Positions 6,480 through 13,070 of a stretch of 13,070 bases of DNA are shown here, in pieces. The notes beneath the pieces were generated by a model. It was not told where the DNA came from and did not search any database. It worked only from the letters and a program-made list of their open reading frames with translations. Numbering within the stretch: position 1 is the first letter of the stretch; each line of letters begins with the position of its first letter. Source of the stretch: a bacterium (GTDB taxonomy: Bacteria > UBA9089); assembly GCA_003485015.1 (NCBI GenBank), contig DNCN01000032.1, positions 1 to 13,070 of the forward strand. The letters run 5' to 3'. Made by a program: the position numbers and the translations under genes.

Positions 6480-7460
6480 ATGAAAATAGGTACCCCCTTT
6501 AAGGTATTCTTTAAATTCTTTATAAGTTTCATCTTAATCCTTTTTTTAGTAAAAAGAGTTGATCTTGCCCAAGTGTGGTCTCTTTTTCTAGGTCTCAACT
6601 ATTCCTATCTTTCAATAACCCTTTTTCTTACTTTAATTATCTGGATTATTCATGCCAACCGTTGGCAACTTCTTCTCTCTGGCTTAGGTTGGAAGATTCC
6701 TTTTTTCAAGCTGATGGAGTTGAATCTTATAGCTACATTTTATACCCTTTTCCTCCCTGGCTATACAATAAGCGGAGGGGTCGTCAAGGCTTTTAAATTA
6801 ACCCGTCTCACGGGGGATGTTCTAAAAAGTGCCCTCTCAATAGTTATAGATAGATTTATGCTCATCCTCCCACGTCTACTTATCATCCCTTTCTGTTTAA
6901 TAATTAATCCACCTTTAGCCATCGACTCTAAATTCTGGAAGGCATTCATCTGTGCATCCTTTATTCTGCTCCTTATTGCCATCATTCTGGGAATTATGCT
7001 AAGTAGCAGGTTTTCCCTGCTCTTGGAGCGATCGATTAGGCCAATCCTTCAAAAACTCCAGAAGACAAAAGAAGATATCCCCCAAAGCCTAAAAAGTGGA
7101 GTCTCTCTATGGAATCTCTTAAGGGCATATCAGAATCACCGTCTCTCTGTAATAGGCTCTTTTGGCTACGGAGTTGCTTCCTGCTTCCTAAATGGCCTTT
7201 GGTTCTATTTTATTGCCTTTGCCCTGGGCGTGAAAATTCCTTTTGGAGCTATTCTCTGGATCTTCTCCATTGTCACTATAGTTGAGATGTTTCCTATCTC
7301 GATAGCGGGAATTGGTGTAAGAGAGGGAACTTTTGTGTTTTTACTCAAATATTATGGAGTCGCTCCTGTAATGGCTCTTTCTCTTTCATTAATCGTCTTC
7401 TTCTTTCAGGTTCTGGAAGGGGGAGTGGGGGGTCTTTTAGAGATTTGGGCAAGAAGGTAA
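6480..7460 (+). CDS. YbhN/UPF0104 (LPG synthase TM-domain) flippase-like membrane protein
   Basis: The protein has 326 residues and about eight hydrophobic segments spread along its length. Hallmarks of the lysylphosphatidylglycerol-synthase transmembrane family are present: the NRWQLLL segment near 58-65, FLPGYTISGGVVKAFKLTR near 92-111, IDRF near 122-126, and the C-terminal motif FPISIAGIGVREG near 271-283. The soluble aminoacyl-transfer domain of MprF is absent, so this is the translocase-like half only, as in YbhN and archaeal AglD. Such proteins are associated with moving or handling lipid-linked molecules. Here it may flip a phosphono- or glyco-lipid. A short 22-base gap precedes it, and the Shine-Dalgarno is weak (TAGGAAG about 19 bases upstream), unlike its neighbours. 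Confidence 0.82.
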   Translation: MKIGTPFKVFFKFFISFILILFLVKRVDLAQVWSLFLGLNYSYLSITLFLTLIIWIIHANRWQLLLSGLGWKIPFFKLMELNLIATFYTLFLPGYTISGGVVKAFKLTRLTGDVLKSALSIVIDRFMLILPRLLIIPFCLIINPPLAIDSKFWKAFICASFILLLIAIILGIMLSSRFSLLLERSIRPILQKLQKTKEDIPQSLKSGVSLWNLLRAYQNHRLSVIGSFGYGVASCFLNGLWFYFIAFALGVKIPFGAILWIFSIVTIVEMFPISIAGIGVREGTFVFLLKYYGVAPVMALSLSLIVFFFQVLEGGVGGLLEIWARR

Positions 7461-7462
7461 AG

Positions 7463-8629
7463 ATGAGGATTCTTATCGTTGCTCCTACGCCATTCTTTTC
7501 TGATCGGGGCTGTCATATAAGGATATATGAAAATACAAAAATCTTGCAGGGCTTTGGATATGATGTTCTCATCTGCACATACCATCACGGAAGAGATATC
7601 TCTGGGGTAAGGATAAAAAGAATTCCTTATCTAACATGGTATAGAAAGGTAGAGGTTGGTGCTTCATGGCATAAGGTCTATCTCGATCTCATTCTGCTTG
7701 TGAAGACAGTATGGGAATCGATCAGATTTAAACCCGAGATAATCTATGCCTATCTTATTGAGGGTGCTCTCATAGGTTACATCGCTTCCCGTCTTTTGAG
7801 AATACCAGTTATTTATGATATCCAAGGGATTGCCGCGGTGGAACTTTTGGAACAGGGTTTTATAAAGTCTATTGCGTTATCGAATATATTGAAAAGATTT
7901 GAGATGAAACTGCTCGGTTTGGCCGATGCGGTAATATGTAACACCTTCGCTCTTGCAGAAAAATTAAAGAATAAAACCAATAAAGAGAAGGTATATCTTG
8001 TAAGGGATATGATCAATTCAAATAATTATGCGAAGGCAAGAGAAAATCGGAATGAAAGGCGAGAGAGGTTGGGTATAAGGAGTGAGACGGTTGTTATATA
8101 TACTGGTTATTTCTCTAAGCTCCACGGTATTGATATGTTGTTGGATGCCGCCTCTCTGGTAGTAAAGAAAAAAATAGATAACATAAGGTTTGTCTTAATA
8201 GGATATCCTGAGGTACAGTACCGTAAAATGGTAACCGAACTTGGTCTGGAGGAGAAATTCATCTTTATTGGTCGCGTAAGTTATGAAGAGCTTCCGGATT
8301 ATCTTTCGATAGGGGATGTTGCTATCTCATTGAAAATTTCAGCAACAGAGGGTCATGGAAAATTATATCATTACTTAGCTGCAGGTTTACCGACCATCTT
8401 GTATGATACTCCAGTTAATCACGAAATTATGGGTGAGGCAGGTCTCTTTGTAAAGACTTCCTCGGCTGAAGAGGTAGCTAATGCAATTATCTTACTCTTA
8501 AGCGATGAAAAACTCAGGGAGAGATTGAAGAATGAGACAATTATGAGAGCCAATTTAATAAAAAACTGTTATTATGAAGATTCCTGTCAAATGGATCATG
8601 CAATCAAGTCTGTTTTAAGAGAAAGATGA
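7463..8629 (+). CDS. GT4-family glycosyltransferase (GT-B fold)
   Basis: This is a retaining GT-B glycosyltransferase. The N-terminal acceptor domain starts RILIVAPTPFFSDRG (2-16). The C-terminal nucleotide-sugar domain runs from about residue 208, with VIYTGYFSKLHGID at 211-224, FIFIGRVSYEELPDYL at 266-281 and the donor-site segment ATEGHGKLYHYLAAGLP at 294-310. The family EX7E motif has only its first Glu (E296); the second position is Tyr304. I chose ATG at 7463, two bases after the previous stop codon, over an in-frame TTG at 7445, because homologous N-termini begin at this strand and AAGAAGG precedes it. The next gene overlaps as ATGA. It probably adds a hexose to a lipid-linked or cell-surface acceptor; donor and acceptor are unknown. 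Confidence 0.86.
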   Translation: MRILIVAPTPFFSDRGCHIRIYENTKILQGFGYDVLICTYHHGRDISGVRIKRIPYLTWYRKVEVGASWHKVYLDLILLVKTVWESIRFKPEIIYAYLIEGALIGYIASRLLRIPVIYDIQGIAAVELLEQGFIKSIALSNILKRFEMKLLGLADAVICNTFALAEKLKNKTNKEKVYLVRDMINSNNYAKARENRNERRERLGIRSETVVIYTGYFSKLHGIDMLLDAASLVVKKKIDNIRFVLIGYPEVQYRKMVTELGLEEKFIFIGRVSYEELPDYLSIGDVAISLKISATEGHGKLYHYLAAGLPTILYDTPVNHEIMGEAGLFVKTSSAEEVANAIILLLSDEKLRERLKNETIMRANLIKNCYYEDSCQMDHAIKSVLRER

Positions 8630-9516
8630 GTAATATAATCTGTCCTTTATGTAAAAGATGCAAGGGGAAATTCAGTTTTACGGGTAAAGACCTCCTTTAT
8701 AATATAAATGGGAGATTCGATCTCTTTGAATGCAAAAATTGCGGATTAGTATTCTTAAATCCTATTCCTTCGGAAGACGATTTGAAAGATTATTACCCAA
8801 AGGATTATTGTGATGAGTATGGCAGATTAACTAAGATTTTGGTAGAGATAATGGAAAAAGGAAGGGCAAAAAAGATTGTTAAAATCTCGAGAATTGAGGC
8901 AAAGATACTCGATGTGGGATGCGGTAGGGGGTATCTCTTACGAGCGTTAAACCTTCTTGGTGCCAGAAATTTATATGGAGTGGAGCCTGATCCTGATGCA
9001 GCTAAACTTGCCTCTAGATTTGGGGTTATAAAAGTTTCTACCTTCTTAAATGCTCAGTTAAAAGATAATTCTTTTGACATAGTAATATTCAAGCACAGTC
9101 TGGAACATATTCCGAATATCGAAAAGGCCATTGAGAAGACAAAAAGGATTCTTCGTCACGATGGGATGGTTGTGGTTATCCTCCCCAACTCCAATTCGTG
9201 GGAAAGAAGGATATTTGGAAAATACTGGAGGGGGTTTGATGTGCCAAGACATATCTACACCTTTAATCCGTTTAATCTTGACCTACTTCTCCGGAATAAT
9301 GGCTTCAGGATAAAAGAGATGAGATATGGATTTACCCCGAACGACTGGATAATGAGTATTCAGTTCTATCTGAGTGATAAATTACCCTCTTTGAAACCTT
9401 TTTTTTCGATAAATAACCCCTTTCTGCTGATGTTGTTTGCACCCCTGAGCATAATTCAGAGTCTGGCAATGAAATCTGGTAGAATGGAGATCACTGCCCA
9501 AAGATGCATAAATTGA
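8626..9516 (+). CDS. Zinc-ribbon class I SAM methyltransferase
   Basis: The protein has 296 residues. An N-terminal zinc-ribbon-like element has paired cysteines C6/C9 and C36/C39 (CPLC and CKNC). A Methyltransf_23-type Rossmann domain follows: motif I ILDVGCGRG at 94-102, acidic E120 in LYGVEPD, NSFDIVIFKHSLEH near 148-161, and VVVILPNSNSW near 182-192. This layout is common in methyltransferases of cell-surface polysaccharide and nucleotide-sugar clusters. The tail (about 258-282) is hydrophobic and may touch the membrane. It overlaps both neighbours (ATGA with the glycosyltransferase, 13 bases with the radical SAM gene). It probably methylates a sugar or glycan end in the same pathway; it is not related to the methyltransferase at 3124 beyond the shared fold. 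Confidence 0.85.
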   Translation: MSNIICPLCKRCKGKFSFTGKDLLYNINGRFDLFECKNCGLVFLNPIPSEDDLKDYYPKDYCDEYGRLTKILVEIMEKGRAKKIVKISRIEAKILDVGCGRGYLLRALNLLGARNLYGVEPDPDAAKLASRFGVIKVSTFLNAQLKDNSFDIVIFKHSLEHIPNIEKAIEKTKRILRHDGMVVVILPNSNSWERRIFGKYWRGFDVPRHIYTFNPFNLDLLLRNNGFRIKEMRYGFTPNDWIMSIQFYLSDKLPSLKPFFSINNPFLLMLFAPLSIIQSLAMKSGRMEITAQRCIN

Positions 9517-10481
9517 AACTAACAAGATTATTGTTGAAGACCTTTTTCGCCTATCGAAGTGGTTTAACAAGGTTAGATTACTTACCATATCGAATATTCA
9601 TTGATGTTACTTCTAAATGTAACTTAAGATGTGTAATGTGTCCGCAAAGCATTGAAGGTCTTATAAAACCAGGTCTTATGGATTTTGACCTTTATAAGAA
9701 GGTCATTGATGAGATAGGGTCTTTTGCCAACGAGGTAATCCTTCATCTCTCTGGTGAACCCTTGTTACACCCATGTTTATTAGAGATGGTCAGATACGGG
9801 GTAAGGTCCGGTCTTACCGTTTCATTTAACACAAATGCCACCGTATTAACTGAGGAGAAGAGTGAGAAGTTGATTGAGTCTGGACTGGCCAGGATAACAT
9901 TCTCTTTTGATGGATATACAAAAGAAGAGTATGAACAGATAAAAGTAGGAGCGGACTTTGAAAAGACCTTAAATAAGATTTTAATGTTTTTGAAGTTGAA
10001 GAAGAGGCTCAGGAGCAAAAGGCCATACACAGTCGTTCGGGTTGTTGAATTAAAGCCGCATCCTTCTAATTTACCAGATAAAGATAATTTTATCAGAATG
10101 CTTAAATCTAACGGACTGAATCATCTACAAATTGTTCCTTCACATAGTTTTGGTGGGTATTTTAATGAACTTGATAGAGCAAGAGGAAGTAGCTATACTC
10201 CCTGTTCATTCTTGTGGTACTCTTTAGGCATACTGTGGGATGGTAAATGTGTCCCTTGTTGTGTTGATATTACTGGCAAGCTCGGATTAAATAATGTGAA
10301 GGATTCAACAATCTCAGAGATTTGGAACAGTGATGGGATAGTAAAATTGAGAGAAGCGATGACCAGAGAAATGGTTAACTTTGATCCGTGCAGAGGTTGC
10401 GATATGTTATGGCAAGATAAAGTATTAGGAATCCGCAAAAGATATCTCTTTGAATTTCTAAGAGAAAGCTTCTTAGCATGA
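9504..10481 (+). CDS. Radical SAM protein with SPASM-type C-terminal cysteines
   Basis: The 325-residue protein has the [4Fe-4S]-SAM motif CNLRCVMC (C39, C43, C46; CX3CX2C), followed by SGEP (83-86) as the GGEP-type SAM-binding motif and SFDGYTKEEY near 134-143. The C-terminal part carries C234, C249, C252, C253, C296 and C299, including a CVPCC cluster and a CRGC pair, as in SPASM/Twitch domains that hold auxiliary Fe-S clusters. No peptide substrate gene is visible nearby, so peptide maturation is not indicated. In this setting a role in modifying a sugar, lipid or the phosphonate is possible, such as dehydrogenation, epimerisation or C-methylation chemistry. The start overlaps the upstream gene by 13 bases and the stop overlaps the next gene as ATGA. 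Confidence 0.86.
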   Translation: MHKLKLTRLLLKTFFAYRSGLTRLDYLPYRIFIDVTSKCNLRCVMCPQSIEGLIKPGLMDFDLYKKVIDEIGSFANEVILHLSGEPLLHPCLLEMVRYGVRSGLTVSFNTNATVLTEEKSEKLIESGLARITFSFDGYTKEEYEQIKVGADFEKTLNKILMFLKLKKRLRSKRPYTVVRVVELKPHPSNLPDKDNFIRMLKSNGLNHLQIVPSHSFGGYFNELDRARGSSYTPCSFLWYSLGILWDGKCVPCCVDITGKLGLNNVKDSTISEIWNSDGIVKLREAMTREMVNFDPCRGCDMLWQDKVLGIRKRYLFEFLRESFLA

Positions 10482-12925
10482 TAAAGCTGAGCGATGGGAG
10501 TAAAACCCAGGGGATATTCTCTCTTTTAATCTTAGCTATTTTAACTGTTATTTTTTTCTGGAAGGCTTTCTTTCTTGGCTATCTACCACTTCCGGCTGAC
10601 ATAGTAAGCTTTTTATTTCAACCCTGGAAAAGCTACTGCCAAGTAGAGGGAACGCCAAAGAACCCCTTAATTAGTGACTGTATCACCCAATTTTATCCCA
10701 CTAAGGAATATTCTTCGCAGATTATAAAAGAAAAAGGAATCTCTTTATGGAACCCTTTGCTTTTCTGTGGAACTCCATGTCTTACTCTTCCTTTCATACC
10801 CCCCTTAAACATGCTCCTTTTTCTCTTTCCTCCTCACCTGGTTTATAAGTTGACCATTATTCTTCAGATCTTTCTCTGTGGCCTGTTTATGTATCTCTTT
10901 CTTTCGGTAGCCCTTAAGATAAATCCCTTTGGTTCTTTGATTGGAGCTATAGTCTTTATGCTAAACGGTGTCTTTGCTGTTTGGCTTGAGTTTGAGACAA
11001 CTGTGGGTGGGGGTCTCTGGTTTCCAATCATTTTTCTCTTGATTGATAGATTGATAGTAAAACAGAACTTGGTCTATTTTATCCTTACCACCCTTTCCAT
11101 AGGAATACGTTTCTTCAGTTCGCATCTCCAGTTTGCTATCCTTTTACTACTTTCCTCTTTTATATACGCTAGCTTCAAAATACTTTTGACCTATAAAGCC
11201 AAGAGAGACTTAAAAGGGTTGCTCAGATCTTTTGCAACTGTTATCTGTGCCTTTATCCTTGGCATATCCTTAGCATCCATCTATATCCTTCCTACCTTCA
11301 AAGAGGCAGAAGCCTCTTTTCGGCCAACAGTTGAATTTAGGGAACTGAATCCATTGCCAGTGGCGAACTTAGTTACCTTTGTTATTCCGGATTTTTATGG
11401 GACACCGGCGCCGCCGCATAGTTATGAGACCGTGCGGAGTTGGTTTTATGGGGCTGGTTTGATTAAGATGAAAATACCCAAGGTAGGGGGGAGGAATTAC
11501 AACGAATATTGTGGGTATATTGGGGTATTACCTTTGATTCTGGCTCTATTAGCTGGATTATTGCGTAAAGATAAGGATACTCGATTCTTCTTTTGCTTTT
11601 GGATAGTCTCATTGCTACTTGCCCTAGGCACATTCCTCTATCTACCCCTTTACTGGTTTGTCCCTGGTTTCAATAAGATAGGGATCTCTCGGAGCATTTT
11701 TCTTTTCTGCTTCTCTGGATCTATCTTAGCAGGGATGGGAGCGGAGCATCTTACAGCAGGGAGCAGGGAACAGGGAACAGGGAGCAGAAAAGAATGGATT
11801 ATTAGAATTGTCGTCTGGATATTGGCCATTGCTACTCTCGGATGGTTGATGTTCCTTCTTCTTCCTAAATTCAATCTACACTCTACAATTTTCAATCTAC
11901 AATTGCAACTTCTTGCCTGGCATTTTAGCCTCAGGAATCCCTCGATGAATATTCCCATTCTCCTTGTCTTTTCCTCAATTATTATCCTCTCTCTCCTTCT
12001 CAAAGCTCAAGGCTCAAGGCTCAAAACTCAAAGCCTAAAAGGAGCTATTCTTTTAGTTATTAGCTTCGATCTTCTGTATTTTGGGATGAAATACAATCCT
12101 ATGACTCCTAAAGAGTGGCTCTTTCCAGAAACTCCATCCCTCAGCTTTTTAACTGCTAAACTGGATGAGGAACCGCCTTTTAGAATTGCTGCCTTTGGTT
12201 GCATCCTACCCCCAAATACTAATATTATCTATAAACTTCAAAGTGTTGAGGGTTATGAATCCTTTCACTCTGCCCGTTATCATGACTTTATGAAGGAGCT
12301 GGTCTCACCGGATGTCTACCATAACTGGATAAATATCTTCTCCCAAGCCAATCGAAAGTTCTTGCAAGTCTTGAATGTCAAATATATTCTGGCTGAAAAT
12401 GAGCTGGAGGGTGAAGATCTAAAGCCTGTCTATGATGGCGAGATAAAGATCTATGAAGACCTAAAGGCCTTTCCAAGGGCTTGGATTGTCCCCGAGGGTA
12501 AGGTTTTAAAGACCAAAGAGGAAATATTTGATGAGCTAAAGAGCTTAGACTTTGATCCCAAGAAGGCGGTTATTTTAGAAGAGGAACCTCAGGGATTCAA
12601 AGGCTCAAAGGCTCAGGGGGAGGCCACTATAATTGAGTATCAACCTGAGAAGGTAATCATCCAGGCTGAGCTAAATCAAGATGGTTTTCTTGTCCTCTCT
12701 GACTCCTGGTATCCTGGCTGGAAGGTTTTTGTCAATGGCAAAAAGGGGAAGATCCTTCGGGCGAACTACATTATGAGGGCAGTCCAACTCAGTAATGGCC
12801 GCCATCTTGTAGAGTTTATATACGACCCCCCCTCATTCAAGGTAGGACTATTTATCTCCCTTACTATTTTTATCTTGATCCTTATCCTTCTTGTGGTAAG
12901 TCTTAAAAGGTGGAGTAAGAGATGA
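10478..12925 (+). CDS. YfhO-like large polytopic membrane protein
   Basis: The 815-residue protein resembles the bacterial YfhO family, related by topology to GT-C glycosyltransferases. The N-terminus has one membrane helix (about 14-33), then a loop with LPLPADIVSF (35-44) and SDCITQFYPTKE, the acidic first loop typical of GT-C proteins. About a dozen hydrophobic segments follow up to about residue 535. The C-terminal soluble domain contains the family hallmark SDSWYPGWKVFVNG (about 745-760), RANYIMRAV and a final helix (about 790-808) before a basic tail. In Gram-positives YfhO is tied to glycosylation of lipoteichoic acid; here it may transfer sugars outside the membrane from a lipid carrier. 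Four repeat tracts interrupt loops at about 426-438, 465-476, 508-521 and 707-714. Start and stop both overlap neighbours as ATGA. Confidence 0.83.
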   Translation: MIKLSDGSKTQGIFSLLILAILTVIFFWKAFFLGYLPLPADIVSFLFQPWKSYCQVEGTPKNPLISDCITQFYPTKEYSSQIIKEKGISLWNPLLFCGTPCLTLPFIPPLNMLLFLFPPHLVYKLTIILQIFLCGLFMYLFLSVALKINPFGSLIGAIVFMLNGVFAVWLEFETTVGGGLWFPIIFLLIDRLIVKQNLVYFILTTLSIGIRFFSSHLQFAILLLLSSFIYASFKILLTYKAKRDLKGLLRSFATVICAFILGISLASIYILPTFKEAEASFRPTVEFRELNPLPVANLVTFVIPDFYGTPAPPHSYETVRSWFYGAGLIKMKIPKVGGRNYNEYCGYIGVLPLILALLAGLLRKDKDTRFFFCFWIVSLLLALGTFLYLPLYWFVPGFNKIGISRSIFLFCFSGSILAGMGAEHLTAGSREQGTGSRKEWIIRIVVWILAIATLGWLMFLLLPKFNLHSTIFNLQLQLLAWHFSLRNPSMNIPILLVFSSIIILSLLLKAQGSRLKTQSLKGAILLVISFDLLYFGMKYNPMTPKEWLFPETPSLSFLTAKLDEEPPFRIAAFGCILPPNTNIIYKLQSVEGYESFHSARYHDFMKELVSPDVYHNWINIFSQANRKFLQVLNVKYILAENELEGEDLKPVYDGEIKIYEDLKAFPRAWIVPEGKVLKTKEEIFDELKSLDFDPKKAVILEEEPQGFKGSKAQGEATIIEYQPEKVIIQAELNQDGFLVLSDSWYPGWKVFVNGKKGKILRANYIMRAVQLSNGRHLVEFIYDPPSFKVGLFISLTIFILILILLVVSLKRWSKR
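11755..11789 (+). repeat. Heptamer tract 1 (AGCAGGG/AACAGGG)
   Basis: Four intact 7-base units, AGCAGGG, AGCAGGG, AACAGGG, AACAGGG, are followed by a decayed fifth (AGCAGAA). The tract lies inside the YfhO-like gene and encodes a polar GSREQGTGSRK segment between two membrane helices. Seven is not a multiple of three, yet the frame stays open. Confidence 0.8.
11870..11904 (+). repeat. Heptamer tract 2 (TTCAATC/TACAATT)
   Basis: The tract can be cut into TTCAATC, TACACTC, TACAATT, TTCAATC, TACAATT. The 10-mer TTCAATCTAC recurs at 11870 and 11891, exactly 21 bases (three heptamers) apart. It encodes FNLHSTIFNLQLQ in the YfhO-like protein, just after a membrane helix. The unit sequence differs from tract 1, but the 7-base period is the same. 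Confidence 0.65.
11999..12040 (+). repeat. Heptamer tract 3 (CTCAAGG/CTCAAAG)
   Basis: Five consecutive 7-base units, CTCAAAG, CTCAAGG, CTCAAGG, CTCAAAA, CTCAAAG, are followed by a degenerate CCTAAAA. They encode KAQGSRLKTQSLKG, a basic polar loop between two hydrophobic segments of the YfhO-like protein. The low divergence between units suggests expansion by slippage. Confidence 0.8.
12597..12618 (+). repeat. Short CTCAAAGG-like tract 4
   Basis: TCAAAGGC occurs twice in tandem (12597-12612), then a partial third unit (TCAGGG). The period is 8 bases here, but the unit is close to tract 3 (CTCAAAG). It encodes FKGSKAQGE in a loop of the C-terminal soluble domain of the YfhO-like protein, just before the strand ATIIEYQPEKVI. 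Confidence 0.55.
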
Positions 12926-13070
12926 AGGTTGTCGTAGTATGCCCCCCAATTCCCATGATTCCAGACATGGATCGTAAAGTCGATATCCTCAATAGGATTG
13001 TTTTTATTCAACTCCCAATATTATTTTGCATCCAAAACTTTTGCACGGAATTAAATCTATTGAGCTCAAT
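12922..13070 (+). CDS. Start of an unidentified downstream gene (truncated by window edge)
   Basis: An ATG overlapping the YfhO-like stop codon (ATGA at 12922-12925) opens a frame of 49 codons that runs off the window without a stop. TGGAG (12911-12915) lies six bases upstream, a good ribosome binding site, and ATGA overlaps are the rule in this operon, so the start is believable. The first residues, MKVVVVCPPIP, resemble the opening beta strand of many Rossmann-type enzymes. From about residue 28 the translation is hydrophobic and AT-driven and gives no family signature. Another frame is also open from about 12960 to a stop at 13053-13055, so a frameshift or a disrupted gene is possible. I do not assign a function. 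Confidence 0.4.
   Translation, partial: MKVVVVCPPIPMIPDMDRKVDILNRIVFIQLPILFCIQNFCTELNLLSS

Noticed and set aside
7445..7462. Upstream TTG start for the glycosyltransferase (adding six residues)
   Set aside because: It would overlap the previous gene and add a basic GKKVK leader before the first beta strand; the ATG at 7463 has a suitable AAGG upstream and matches the usual family N-terminus.
11755..12040. CRISPR array suggested by repeated short units
   Set aside because: The units are 7 bases in direct tandem without spacers and sit in an open coding frame.

Overview
The window is AT-rich. It begins with about 410 bases of non-coding DNA and then carries one uninterrupted, tightly packed run of plus-strand genes to its right edge. 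Genes are separated by 0-22 bases or overlap, often as ATGA or by 13-14 bases, so 414-13070 reads as one operon or the head of a longer one. Shine-Dalgarno sequences are clear, two genes can be read from TTG, and AGA/AGG (Arg) and ATA (Ile) codons are frequent. This suggests an uncultured bacterium, perhaps a candidate-phylum or thermophile-related lineage. An archaeon cannot be excluded, because the two-subunit decarboxylase and the codon bias also occur there. No rRNA, tRNA, CRISPR array or transposase is visible.

The left half (414-6457) is a phosphonate pathway laid out almost in reaction order. PEP mutase (414-2075) makes phosphonopyruvate from PEP. A phosphonopyruvate decarboxylase split into two chains (2085-3127) makes phosphonoacetaldehyde. 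A PhnW-type transaminase (3857-4939) makes 2-aminoethylphosphonate (AEP). A CTP-type nucleotidyltransferase (4945-5661) probably makes CMP-AEP. A CDP-alcohol phosphotransferase-like membrane protein (5648-6457) probably moves the phosphonate onto a lipid or polyol. A class I SAM methyltransferase (3124-3849) lies inside this block and may modify the phosphonate.

The right half (6480-13070) looks like envelope-glycan or glycolipid machinery: a YbhN/LPG-synthase-TM flippase-like protein, a GT4 glycosyltransferase, a zinc-ribbon methyltransferase, a radical SAM/SPASM protein, a large YfhO-like membrane protein, and the first 49 codons of a further gene. Together the genes suggest synthesis of an AEP-type phosphonate, its activation with CTP and its attachment to a membrane lipid or surface glycan.

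The most unusual points are these. The nucleotidyltransferase domain fused to PEP mutase has lost several signature residues, while an intact stand-alone enzyme sits nearby. The CDP-alcohol phosphotransferase has Glu and Ala in place of its last two motif aspartates. The decarboxylase is split in ComD/ComE style. Four short repeat tracts, three with a 7-base period, lie in loops of the YfhO-like protein. All functions are read from motifs and context; nothing was searched or computed.
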